DNA of 64,000 nucleotides from Zingiber officinale (Eukaryota > Streptophyta > Magnoliopsida > Zingiberales > Zingiberaceae). Below, piece by piece: positions 47,284 through 58,541 of this stretch (positions are counted from its first letter, which is position 1; each line of letters opens with the position of its first letter). Location of the stretch: contig NC_056001.1 of assembly GCF_018446385.1 (NCBI RefSeq), positions 106,432,436-106,496,435 of the forward strand, read 5' to 3'. The position numbers were made by a program, and so were the translations under genes. Below the pieces are notes generated by a model. The model was not told the origin of the DNA and did no database searches. It worked only from the letters and a program-made list of their open reading frames with translations.

Positions 47284-48835
47284 ATGCGGACTCAAAACCC
47301 TAAGTATTTTCTTTACACTCTTCTCATTTTTTTTTTATTCTTGCTCCTATACTTGAACTAATCTACATGTGCCTTGTGTGTTTTTGTGTGTTGCCTTGTT
47401 TTCTCCTCATGCATTGCATTGCATGCACTGTTCTTGCATTTTTCTTATATCTCGTTCCTTCATTTTTTTTGTTGCACTGCAACATCGTTTGCCATTGTCT
47501 TTCATGTTCTCTCAAATAGAAAGAAACAAAAAGTTCATGAATCGGGTGAAGGATCGTCCGTACCTCCATCACGCCCATTACCTCCTACTGATATGAGATT
47601 CCCTAATGCTGCTATGCAGCAGGCCTTTAGCAAACACACCTTCAAGCTAATAACCCCTAGGTCTGTTGATCTCCAATTCTACAGAACCTCCTGCTTTGAT
47701 ACCTATTCTCGTTTCCGACACTATAAACTTGAGTTGATGTTATCTTGTGAGAGGAGTGTCAATGTCGGTCTTGTCTCTGAATTCTACAACAATCTGCACA
47801 CCTCTGATGGTATAAACTATCGCACTCGTGTTGCGAAGCGGACCTTGGATTTTTCCTATGATCTTTTTCAATCCTTTCTAGGGTGTCTACCATCCACCAA
47901 TGATTTTGTTTTCTATCCCACGCTTCCTGATGAGTTGCCTCCACCATTTCAGCATCTCAGCATTGCATCTATGTATCAGTTCCTTTTTGATCGTCCTCGT
48001 CCGGACGGGCAGGATGCTCACATCACTAGTTTCTCTTCTCTTGAGTTATCGGCTGAGAATGCTGCCTTGTTTAATGTGATCATTAACTGTCTCTTTCCTA
48101 TTGTCTCACGCGCCTTAGCTGCTCTTCGACCTCCTCACATGTTTGCATTATATGCCATTCGGCATTCCCTTGACATCAACATCGCCCTGAACATCTTTCA
48201 TTGCATCATTCATTTTACTCAGCCAGTGCAGGAGTCGATTCACATGCCTTACGGTCATCTCATCACTGACTGGCTGGAGTTTATGAAGATCGATGTCTCT
48301 CGAGGACGGCTGGAACCCATGACTGTCGCCTACTCTCGGATTTCTTCCCGTTCCTTCACGAAGACGGGCTTAGCAGGCGGTCCAGGGGGAGTTCGTTGGC
48401 GCGATGGGCGTGCCCTTGGTGAGGGACCCCGGGGCTCGTCGCAGGGGGAATGCACAGGCTTTGGTTCCTGCGGCCGGTGATGCTGAGGAGGATATCCCCG
48501 AGCCAATTTCTCTGACATTCGAGGAGACTGTCGATACTCGCCTTGAGGAGTTGACCATGGAGGTTGCCAGCTTGCGCACTGCAATGGATACCATGGTCCA
48601 TCGACAGACTACGATGCAGGCGACTATGGACACATTGGTGGATTTGGTGAGCTCTTGGGTAACGGGGCCTCCGTCTCGGTCTGTTCCATCCACGGATCCC
48701 GTCCCACCTGCTGAGGATATTCCTGTTGCTGCTTCTGCAGTCGATCTTGATCCAGCTATTACGTCTGCTCTTTCTGTTGATCTTGATCCCACTCCTCCGG
48801 GAGATGATCTCGTTGAGTTCTATGTTCCCTTATGA
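47284..48835 (+). pseudogene. Sirevirus 3' ORF, right copy, frameshifted
   Basis: Same predicted spliced start (ATG 47,284; intron 47,304-47,519). The open frame 47,374-48,480 ends early because an extra C near 48,430 shifts the frame. The C-terminal coiled coil continues in a second frame (48,404-48,835). The left copy lacks the extra base. Confidence 0.75.
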
Positions 48836-49275
48836 CACGTGTTATTGTACGTTATGTGGATGCTTGTTGTGGAGTCCTCCTGTGAACTTCACTTTATTTT
48901 GGGTGTATGAAATACTACTTGTTCTATATTTTATTTTATTTCTGAAATCATGGTTGTTCTATTATGCTAATATATGTGTGTTTTAGGGGGAGTACCCCTC
49001 GGATTTCTCGTAATTGCTTAGTGCACATATTGAGGGAAAGTTTTGTTTTGATCTTTGACAAAGGGGGAGATATATGTTGAATTGTATGCTTAATTATACT
49101 TAATTTAATTAAAATTAAAAAAAAAACTGCTTATGTTCATGTGTTACCTTGAATTACTACGCAGTTCAGGTGATATTCAGCGTAGTTACAAGTATTATTT
49201 ATCATTGTATTATTATGGTGTATTGGAAATTACCCTAAACTTAAATAGATTGTCAAACATCAAAAAGGAGGAGAT
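48836..49275 (+). other. Sirevirus 3' UTR with polypurine tract (right)
   Basis: Mirror of 40,519-40,958. AAAGGGGGAGATATATGTT lies near 49,059-49,077 and AAAAAGGAGGAGA immediately precedes the LTR at 49,276. Confidence 0.65.
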
Positions 49276-50640
49276 TGTTGGTGCAATCATGCCCTGGGAG
49301 TTTCAATGTGTTGACAATTGCTTAAGTTTAGGTTAATACGTTGGATCTAACATGCATTGTGAGTTTACAGGGGAAGTTTCTTGCAGGTCGGAAGATCAGA
49401 TGCAAGAGAAGTCCAAGAAGGTGGAGGATCAGATTCTTGGCAAAAGAGTCCTTGCAGGTCAGAAGACCGGATGCAAGGCAAGAGAAGTCCAAGAAGGTCG
49501 AGGACTGGATTCTTGGCAAGAGAAGTTCTTGCAAGTCAGAAGGCTGGATGCGTGTTAAGCTCACTTAGCAAGAATCGATTGGTAAATTGATTTAGACATG
49601 GCTATGAGGCAGAATGCCTTTGAATCGATCAACCGATCGATTCAAAGTAAGCCAATCGATCGGGAAGATTTTGTGCGAAGCACATAATGCTTCTGGATCG
49701 ATCAGCCGATCGATTGGGGTAATCCAATCGATAAAGTGATCAATCCAAGAAGATTTTGTGCGAAGCACAGAATGCTTCTGGATCGATCAGCCGATTGATT
49801 GGGGTAATCCAATCGATCGAGCGATCGATCCAAGAAGGTTCTGTGCGAAGCACAGAATGCTTCTTGATCGATCAGCCGATCGATTGGGGTAATCCAATCG
49901 ATCAAGCGATCGATCCAAGAAGGTTCTGTACGAAGCACAGATTTCCCCTGAATCGATCAGTCGATCGATTCACCGAGCTGTGATTTCACGAGCAAGTGTC
50001 TGAATCGATTCAAGCACTGCCCCCAATCGATTCAAGTTAAATGAAAGAATCTGCACCGTTGATTTTACGGGATGACCTCCAACGGATACTTGTGAATCAA
50101 TTGGGATACAAACCCAATCGATTCACGGCGACGGTTATGTGAGAAACGGCTAGTTTTCACATCGTTTAAAAAAGCTGGAAGAAAAAGAAACGGATTATCT
50201 TTTGAGAAAACTACTGTTCTATTGCTCTAGTGTGATCAATCTTTGAAGTGCTCAAGATCTCTCAAAGGATTGAAGATCAAACTTTCCATTTCCGCACGTT
50301 TTCAAGATTCACGTCACAAGGAAGAAGCATTTCAAGTTTGTAATATTTCTTTTCTTCCTCATTGTTGTGAGTGTGATCTTTTCTCTTGGAAAGGGAGGCT
50401 TGTAAGTCTTGTAAGGTTTCTCCACCTTCGGTGTTAGTCTGAGAAGAAGAAGTTTGATAGTGGAAAGGGTGACGGTAGTGTGGATCCTTGGACTAGTCAT
50501 CTCCTTGAGGAGGTGGATACCAAGTAAATACAAGAGTTAGCATTGCCTTCAAGTGTCCGCTGCGAAAGATCAAATTTATCAAGAAAACGAAGTGAGCCAT
50601 TCACCCCACTCCTCCTCCTCTATCTCAACCGATCCTAACA
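49276..50640 (+). repeat. Sirevirus 3' LTR, right copy
   Basis: 1,365 bp, the exact length of the left copy, with only a handful of substitutions (for example the positions matching 40,212, 40,431 and 40,488). It carries the same 85 bp ATCGATC-rich tandem units (about 49,655-49,938). It ends 233 bp from the right gene's stop codon. Confidence 0.9.
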
Positions 50641-50873
50641 ACATGGTCATTAAGACTTTAAGAATGTATTAATTAGCTAATTCATCCACTCATTCTAAAT
50701 AAAGAAAGATCCGTAATATTATATTATGATATGATACACGTGTTTTATGATACGTTCGATTTGAAACTCGGCCCATCTCATGGCCCATTTATCTTATTTC
50801 TACATTTTTTTTTTCAAAAAAAAAACAAAATCAATTAAATTAAATTAAATTAAATTAAAATTATTTCTCCGTT
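50641..50873 (-). other. 3' untranslated region and flank of the right gene
   Basis: Reverse complement of 38,921-39,153 with identical homopolymer and AATTT-repeat lengths, which is notable because such runs normally change fast. Confidence 0.6.
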
Positions 50874-53800
50874 TCACGCCGTACTGTCGATCGGAACGGG
50901 CGTGCGGAACCGCTCCATGGCGTCCGCAATCTTCTGCCGGTGCGCCGGCGAGGTGAAGTCGTCGTGCAGGAAGAACTGCGTGATCCGGGCGTGCTCGAAC
51001 ATCAGTCTCCGGCAACTGCGAGGCACCAAGCTCGGCTTCAGGCTCTCGTGCACCAACTCGTCGAACGCCTCCTCCATCTGCGCCTCCACGTCGCCCAACG
51101 CTTCCTCCTCCCTCCGCTTCCCCACCTCCATGCTCACCGCCACCGCGTTCATCCCACCCTGCGCCAGCGAGTTCTGCAAGCAGCGACGCGAATCATGATC
51201 CATTCAGAAAAATTCAATTATATTCAAAGTCGATCGATCGATCGATCGATAGTACGTACCTTGTGCATTTGGAGATCGACGTAGAGTCTCAAGAACACCG
51301 AGAGCATCTCCTGGATCCTGGATTTCTCGTTCAAGCAAAGCAGATCCAGATCCCTGAGACGCTCTCCCATCAGAAACACGGAAGGTAGCAATCTGACGGC
51401 GACGCCCAGTTCGGTTTTACCATGCTCGATGTAGTCCTTCAATGAGTACTCCCCGCTTTGTCCTCCCAATTTAGTCTCCCTGAGTTTCATGTACATCTCC
51501 ATTTGCTTCTTCCTCTGTTTTCATCATTTTATTTCAGTTATTTTACTCGAATTGAATCGAAGTCTGTAAATTTAATTTCTTCCAACTGTTCTCGGTACTT
51601 ACGAGTTCATGGAAGTAGGGGAACACATCCTTCCCTTGGACTTTACTGGCTTCCCCTGCTAATTCATTCAGAGTCTCGTACAAAACATTGAATGTTGTTT
51701 TCAACTGAGATGGAAGTGAAAGAGCCAGCGAGGGATTCCACCTGCAAACAAATTACAAGCTCGATCACTCAGCGATTCCATTCCATTCCATTGCATTGCA
51801 TTGCATTGCATTCCAAATCAAATTAAATACTCACTCTTCGACTGCTCGGCACAGATTCTTCAAGTCCTCAGTGGATTCATGTTTGTAAAACAGATCTACG
51901 AGAACGTTTTCGATGGAGTTCGATTTGGTGTAGGCAATTCTGCTCCTTGCAAACTCCGGCTCAGGCAGAGTAGAAGCAATGGCAAAGTGAAGCTGCTCCG
52001 GAGACAGAGAGGTGGCTTCCAGTCCACAGCTATTCCACCATCTGTTAAGATCATATACGACATTAATTAGGGTTTTAACTACTTCAAAACCCCCAAAATT
52101 GACAACAGTGAGGAAGCAAGCTCGACGTACTCTACAATGGAGCCGATCTCCTTTTCGTATATTGCTTGCAGCCTGTTGAACTCCAACTTCGCGAGTTCTA
52201 GGTATTTTGGATTCGTCACGTTGTATATCCTAAAATTGAAGGCACAAGAAGAATGATCAGCTAAATTCTCATAGTAATCAATCAATCAATGAAGATCGAA
52301 GAATGAACAATCAATCACTCACAAGTAAATGGTCTTGGCGAGCCAGACATCGTTGTCTCCGTAGTGGTCAAGGTATTCCCTGGCATCGAGCCTGGGGAAG
52401 CTCCTCCTCCATGGGTACTCCAAGCCACGAGCAACCTCCTTGCCCAGTGCCTTCTTGCAGGACCACTTGTCGTCCACTTTGTTGTTCTTCACGCAGTCCT
52501 TCAAGTAGGACTCCACAAAGGCATTGGCTTCTTTCAGTATCTTCTCGCCGGGGAAGGCGACTTGGGAGAAGCGATACAAGTTGAACATGTCCGAGACTCC
52601 ACGGTGCGTTTGGCCGGGGAAGCATATGAAATTGCCATCGTCGTCTCTGAAAAACTCGATCATATCTGAGGAGACAGGGTAACCATACAGCCTCATCAAA
52701 CGGAGGGCCATGCACGTATCGTCAACGTCAGGAACTGTGTTGTCTCTGCCCCAAGAAACGCCTTGTTTCCCAGAATATCTGTTCAAATTAAATTAACACG
52801 AATTTTTAATAGCTAGTCTCGTTTTAATCTGAGATGAAATGCTGGTGTACTGATCGTGCATACTTGTAAACATAATCAAGAGTGTCGATGATCTCCTTCT
52901 TGAAGAGATGGTCGATTCCAAGCCTTGCGATCGTATCGATCGCCCAGATGCGCTCGAAGAGGTCGATCGGGTACTGGCAGGGCACTGTGATTCACCACGT
53001 TCAATGAATCAATTTAAAAGTAATTATTAAGCAGTCGAAGAATATATTAACTTACAGTTATCTCCAAATCTGTTTAGTACAGATTGCAAGAACTCAAGGC
53101 ATTTCTTGTCGCCGGTGTTCATGTAGACAGCGGCGGTGGAAGAAGCCGAGCTGAGGAAGCTCCCGTCTGCGGATTGAAGCTTGAGAATCTCGTCCCATTG
53201 CACGACCTCCTGCAAGGCTTCTAGCGTGTATAACAGCGTCGTGTGCACTGAATGCATCACTTTCACTGGGATTCTGCCACAGAGTTGTAGTTTGTGAGGA
53301 TTCAATTGCCGGCGGTTATAGATCGTTACTATGATCAATCGATTACCTACCTGCCCATCTTCTTTTCCCTAAATTTGATGATTTTTTGAATGGACGGACG
53401 ATCATAAGGAAGATCAATCCCCATATTCTTGGCTTCGTTCAACATGGAAGGGAACGCAATCTCGAACCCGCTTGTTATCAGGCTCTCGCTCGCCGTCTCT
53501 ATTTCATCCACATGGTTCTTCAGGTAATTTAGACCTGCAAGATGAAGTCGCATGATCAATTTAAAGTAATTAATTAATTAATTAATCAATATCAAGGTCG
53601 ATCGATTTGGTCAGTACCTTTCTCGATTTGGTCTTCTGCTATATTCCAAGTTTTCAGTGCAAGAACGCACGCCAGAGTGCAGACCAAGCGATCGAAGACG
53701 AGGTAGTACGTGGGCTCGCCCCAGGAGCCGTCTTCCAACTGGTTCTTGAGAATCCAATCGATAGTCTGCGGGAAATGGGGCTTGCTCGAGTCCTCTGTCG

Positions 53801-54238
53801 ACGGAATCCTCGCCACCCACGCGGTGTCGTAAGCCGAGGCGTTCGTCTCTCCGTCGTCCATCAACCGGAAGATCTGTTTGATTTCCTTCACCAGCGTCTC
53901 CCACCTCTCGTTCTTCGCCTCATCCGTCTCCGCCTGAAATTAAGTTTATACAATTATCTAACCGTAAGAAGAAAAACGCAGTCCGATTTCAGATCACGGA
54001 GCAGTACCGGAATGGCCGGCAGCCGATCGGAACCCTTTTTCAGCAGCTCGACTTGTGGAGATTGCGTTGCTCTGAGAGAGATATTCCTGGCACGCCTCTT
54101 GCTCTGCGATTGAATGGCAAACGTCTGGCTCCCCTGGCCGAAGCTTGCGCCGCCATTGCTGATCCTCACAGCGGCCGAGCTCCGGCGAGAGCTTATCAGG
54201 CTCCTCGAAGCGGAAGGGAGCTGGCAAAGGCCTTCCAT
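50874..54238 (-). CDS. CPS: Class II diterpene synthase, copalyl diphosphate synthase-like (right copy)
   Basis: Intact second copy, exons in order 54,238-54,008; 53,933-53,618; 53,534-53,351; 53,273-53,056; 52,984-52,864; 52,778-52,323; 52,229-52,131; 52,041-51,835; 51,741-51,603; 51,514-51,260; 51,173-50,874. Same 841-codon length, DVDD at 374-377, Tyr259, Cys319, Arg328. By eye the protein differs from the left copy at only two residues, Pro8 for Ser8 (leader) and Thr80 for Lys80 (just after exon 1). I found no difference in exons 3-11. No indel falls between start and stop. Predicted role is the same: plastidial GGPP cyclase of specialised diterpene metabolism. The two genes face each other tail to tail. 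Confidence 0.95.
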
Positions 54239-54516
54239 GATCTCTGATCTCTCTCTGTTCTGCCTCGTATAGTAAGATCAACTACTTGAGGTCGTCTTTG
54301 GCTTTCACTGGCTGCGATGACACGATCGAGCAAGCTTCTTTATAACTGAAGAGAGCAGCGTGGCGGCGTTGAACTTGGACTACTGGAAGAAGTGAATGCG
54401 TCAACAAGGGGCGATGGCGGAGCACGTGCGACTCACCGCCGTGCCAAACAACCGCAGAGTGCCGGCGTTGACGAGGTAATTTCCATGCTGCAACGTCGGT
54501 CAACGATGTAGGCGCG

Positions 54517-54597
<81 letters not shown>
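54239..54597 (-). promoter_or_regulatory. Proximal promoter and 5' UTR of the right gene, microsatellite expanded
   Basis: TATAAAG at 54,344-54,338 and CACGTG at 54,423-54,428, as in the left copy. The 5' UTR has an extra CTAT. About 2 % substitutions separate it from the left promoter. The short GA tract of the left gene is here a long (GA)n at 54,521-54,548 plus (TA)n at 54,549-54,596, directly abutting a MITE. Confidence 0.6.
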
Positions 54598-54599
<2 letters not shown>

Positions 54600-54849
54600 A
54601 AATGTTAGCATGCGGTGCTTATGATGCGGAGTGTCTTCCTGATCGATCTCTGGACCGATCAGGGAACCTCCTGATCGGTCTACGGACCGATCAGGAAAAC
54701 TCCTGATCGGTCAGGGAACCTCCTGACCGATCAGGGAAATTCCTGATCGGTCTACAGACCGATCAGGAGGTTCCCTGATCGGTCACCAGACCGATCAGGA
54801 AGGTAACCGCACCAAAATCACACGAAATGCATCGCAGGAGAGCATTTCT
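54598..54849. mobile_element. MITE in the right gene's promoter
   Basis: 252 bp absent from the left arm. Imperfect terminal inverted repeats AGAAATGTTAGCATGCGGTG and, from the other side, AGAAATGCTCTCCTGCGATG. The inside is a series of CTGATCGGTC / GACCGATCAG palindromes (about 54,638-54,802). It is flanked by TA repeats, so the target duplication is obscured; TA-type insertion is plausible. It sits about 360-610 bp upstream of the ATG. Confidence 0.8.
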
Positions 54850-55986
54850 CTATATATATATATCTTTTTTCAAAACAAATACACATATTATTGACGAGAA
54901 AAGGTCAAAATAATGATTTCCTATGATTAGAAGAATTGACGACTAATTTTGAATTTAAACACTCGTTGTTAAACTAAAATTTGACTAATTAAGATGGTTC
55001 GGACTAAAAAGAAGATGTTTTAAAGCACTCGACAGAAAAATTATTCACCTAATGATGGTGGAGGAATCTCCTATAAGTTATCAATTTTATGAACTGATTG
55101 CTATTTAATATAATTGTCCTTCTACAACTGTAGTCACTCATTGACGCCATTTTACATAATTATTTATCTATTTAATATAAATAATGTAGCAATTAATTCT
55201 TCTAAATACATTAAAAATATTTCCTATTAAAAGTATTTCACATTTTATATTTTCTAGATATATTTTCACAAATTACTTAAATAACCAAATGAAAAAGTAT
55301 ACTGTGATTACATTAATGAAAAATCTACTATAACTTATTTGAGTGTTTATATGCAATGGATAATATTGAGTTAATTATATTAAACTAAAAATGCATCTAA
55401 TTAATAAGGCATTTATATAACACAATTTAATTTTTCTTTTATAGACTTAATAATAATAAGAGCATGCTTAACCCCTTGGATCCCCTCATTAATTTGATTT
55501 TTCTTCTATTGTATTTGATATTAGGTGTCTAAAAAAATAATGATTAATCAGGTTGGGTAACGTCGATCCTGGGTGATCGGTCTGATCCTATAAAAATTTT
55601 CCACCAGCCATTAGGATAAATCAGGAAACATTTACGATAGATAGCCCAGAAGTCAAGCATCTTTACGCATTGTTTGGGACGAGATGAAGGAAGGGGAAAG
55701 AAGGGTAGGGAAGGAAAAGGGAGACTTGAAATCCTATTTGGGAAGAATTGAGCTATAGAAAGGAAAAGTAAGAAGGGTAAGCTTTAACCTTCCTTATCCA
55801 TGAAACGAAATAATTTCTTATATCCCAATTTGGGGTGTAAAGAAGGGTAAGGGGAACTAAAATAATTTATGTTCTAATTTTTATCGCTGTTTTATTATAT
55901 TAATTCTAAAAATTATTATTTTAAGTATTCTTTTGTGTCGCTATGAAGAACATTCACACTTCATGACACTCGCACTCCATCAACGT
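54850..55986. repeat. Recurring block between promoter copies (right)
   Basis: Inverted match of 34,441-35,204, extended to about 55,970 with sequence that the left arm lacks but that the 17,636-17,900 copy has. Non-coding, AT-rich. Confidence 0.7.
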
Positions 55987-56220
55987 AGACTTCGATGCCA
56001 ACGGCGACTCGACGCCAACGCTAACTTCGACGCCAACGTGGACTTTGATGCCGACATTGACTTTGATACCAATGTCGATGCCAACTTCTACTTCAATGTC
56101 AACACCGACTTTGATGCCAATACCGACTTTGATGCCGACACTAATTTTGATACCGACGCTAACTTTGATGCCAATACCAACTTCGACGCCGACGTATACT
56201 TCAATGCCAACGACGATGAG
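55987..56220. repeat. 18 bp minisatellite, right arm
   Basis: About 13 imperfect 18 bp units, plus strand of the form GACGCCAACTTCGATGCC. In one frame it reads F-D-A-N-x-D style repeats. Unit number and sequence differ from the left arm copy. Confidence 0.8.
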
Positions 56221-56553
56221 GTTATTAACAAATGAGCTACAATTACTTAAATGAGTAAGTCTTAACTAATAAATATACGTAATATACATTAAATTATTGA
56301 ACACTTACATCTTTAACAAAAGTGAAAGTAATTTTATAATTATTGAACACTTACATCTTTAATAAAAGTGAAAGTAATTTTATAATTTTATATATTTAAT
56401 TTTTATTATTCTCATTTTTTTTTTCCAAATAAGATAACACATAATAGATTAATAACCTTCCTTCTCTTCCAAATAAAAAAAAATATAAATACTTCTCTCT
56501 CTTCTCCCCTCTTTTTCTTTCATTAATGAATCTTTACTCATCTGTTCAAACAG
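56221..56553. other. Right-arm intergenic DNA, no gene
   Basis: Contains a right-only 46 bp tandem duplication (56,293-56,338 and 56,339-56,384). Otherwise AT-rich and matching 33,760-34,200 inverted. Confidence 0.6.
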
Positions 56554-56724
56554 GGGCAGAGATCTCCTGGTCCGCAAATTGCGGATCAGGGGATGGTCCA
56601 TTGATCTGGACCTTTCATTTGAATGGACCCCATCTTTAAATAAGTGGGGTTCATTCAAATCAAAGATCCACATGTAGTGGACCATCCCCTGGTCCGCAAT
56701 TTGCGGACCAGGAGATCTGCTCTC
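56554..56724. mobile_element. Foldback MITE, right arm only
   Basis: 171 bp hairpin (GATCTCCTGGTCCGCAAATT near the left end, mirrored at the right end). It is flanked by a perfect 9 bp duplication TTCAAACAG (56,545-56,553 and 56,725-56,733), the size made by Mutator-like transposases. The left arm has a single related sequence at this place. Confidence 0.88.
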
Positions 56725-56944
56725 TTCAAACAGAGGACTAGTTAAGTTTCCATTTTATTGTTTTTATAAATATATCATAATTAATATTAGGTATTAGCTT
56801 ATAACTTAGGTTTTCTAATTTCATAAATTTGATCCCACGCAATCAATTGACGTTATCAATATTACTAACTCAATTAAGAAAAAATTACCCGTTTACTCAT
56901 CAATCTATTATTCTAGGGGCAATTTATTATTTTTTTTTCTCTGG

Positions 56945-57165
56945 ACTATTGGCAGAAGTGATGCGTCAATAAGACGCGATGGCGGAGCACGTGCGACACC
57001 GCGCGCGCTGCCAAACAACCTCTGCCGGCGTTTAGGAGCTTTCCATGCTGCCACGTCCGTCAACGATTCTGGCGACTGGATTTCTGCGTTGACTAAAAAA
57101 GCTTATTATATTTTCTCTTTTTTTTTTTTCCAAAACAAATACACATGTCGTTGACGAGAAAAAGT
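56945..57165 (-). promoter_or_regulatory. Upstream duplicate of the diterpene synthase promoter (right)
   Basis: Inverted counterpart of 33,345-33,562, with CACGTG at 56,988-56,993, CATGCTGCCACGTCCGTCAA and GTTGACGAGAAAA. No gene follows it before the recurring block. Confidence 0.78.
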
Positions 57166-57615
57166 CCAACGATAGTTCTTGTGTTATGGTCTCGTGTTTC
57201 TTAGCTTCTTTGTTTTGAATGGGTAAAGATTTAAAAAAAATAAAAATTGAGAAATGTTTAATCACTAGTCGTGGTTCATTTTCTAATCTGTACGGCGCAT
57301 TCTAGTGCTTACATCACGCGATTAAATTCGTTCACCAACAATAATTAACATAATCTTATTAGGTCTCCTACATAGCTTCTTTGCCTTGCAAATTAAATTA
57401 ATTTATATACTTTAAAAATTTATATCAAACTGATAATTTATCACCCAACTTTGATGATGATAGGTTTACGTCTAAATGTTAATAATCATAACCATTTTTT
57501 TACGATAAAAATTCATCATCTTATTGCAAAGGATTATCCATTACAAGTTTAACTAACTGGGAAGAAAATTCACCGTTCACCCGCACAAAGGAGGAAGGAG
57601 AAGAAGAAATTATGG
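57166..57615. other. Right-arm intergenic DNA, no gene
   Basis: Uninterrupted counterpart of 32,185-32,572 plus 33,281-33,344. It lacks the left-arm foldback. AT-rich, no coding sequence. Confidence 0.65.
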
Positions 57616-58541
57616 GCTACTTTATTAGCTGAGCTACGTATATGAATACACTTTAAAATAATAGATGCGTGAATATGCTCTTTGATTTATGCCGCACATA
57701 ATTCAATATAACTAAGATCCTCATGTTTGGTTGTGACTACCTGCACTGTCAACAGAGAATCGGATGCCACTTAAATGGCTCGAAGATCTTTCTTATACAG
57801 AAGCTTGATCCTTTCTCGGATCACCAGAAGCTCATCATGCACTACCAAGATAGGTTGATTGATTTGTTTTCCAAATGCTAGTAACAAATGGCCTTGTGAG
57901 TCTTGAACAACCCAACCCCACCGACGCTATATTGATGTCGGTCCTCAAACACAGTTGCATTCACATTGAGCTTAAGGGCGCATGAACTTGGCGATTTCCA
58001 CATCTTCTCCTGATTACTCTTCTCAATTTGAGAAGCAATTTTCTCTTTTATTCGGGCCTTTCTAAAATCATCAAGCATTGTAGAGCTCCAAAAATACTTT
58101 GTGCCATCACTTTTCTCCTATCCTCATGGAGAAAGTTTTGTTTTTCAGTCCCGATTGCCCACATGTGGATCGCAAGGTACTCAAACTCCTTTTTGAATAT
58201 TTGTTCTTTCAACCATATGCAAAACCTCTGAAGTGCTAGTCTATCTAGCCCCCTTAAAAATATGGGCAAAAGGGGTGTTCTTCCATATGTGTTTTATGCA
58301 ACACAGAAGAAAAGAGCATGGCAGATCGAATCCATAGGAAAACTACACAGACAATAAGATTCACTAACAGAGACATGGTGTAGGTGGAACAGAAAGATCC
58401 CATATAAATGCTCACAAAGATTCGATGGATATTCTGATTGGTTCTCTGAAGGGGAGAACAACCCATATTGGAGACGACACCCATCATGCACCATATACTT
58501 ATCCTTGGCATGGAACCTCTAGAAAAGCGAATCACACACAA
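57616..58541 (-). pseudogene. Decayed non-LTR retroelement C-terminus (zf-RVT and RNase H-like)
   Basis: The minus strand from 58,541 gives a zf-RVT-like region (MDSICHALFFC), then a linker, then an RNase H domain of the RVT_3 type (LKLNVNATVFEDRHQYSVGG; further on RAI-VASDSLLTVQVV and TTKHEDLS). Stops and frameshifts occur at about 58,300, 58,040 and 57,790. The last 129 bp are shared with the left arm (20,834-20,963). No RT domain is seen upstream. Confidence 0.75.

Larger units (their letters stand above)
46918..57744. repeat. Right arm of the giant inverted repeat
   Basis: 10,827 bp, reverse complement of the left arm. It contains Sirevirus 3' ORF and LTR (46,918-50,640), the second diterpene synthase gene (50,874-54,238), promoter region with a MITE and expanded microsatellite, the recurring block, minisatellite, upstream promoter duplicate, and the empty gypsy site at 57,616-57,620. 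The outer end at 57,744 lies inside a decayed RNase H frame that continues to 58,541. Confidence 0.93.

Noticed and set aside
20834-57744. Simple long-read hairpin (missing adapter) artefact as the cause of the palindrome
   Set aside because: Such artefacts give the same molecule on both strands with uniform identity. Here the outer arms differ by several percent and by five or more private insertions. A haplotype misjoin is not excluded and is noted as a check.
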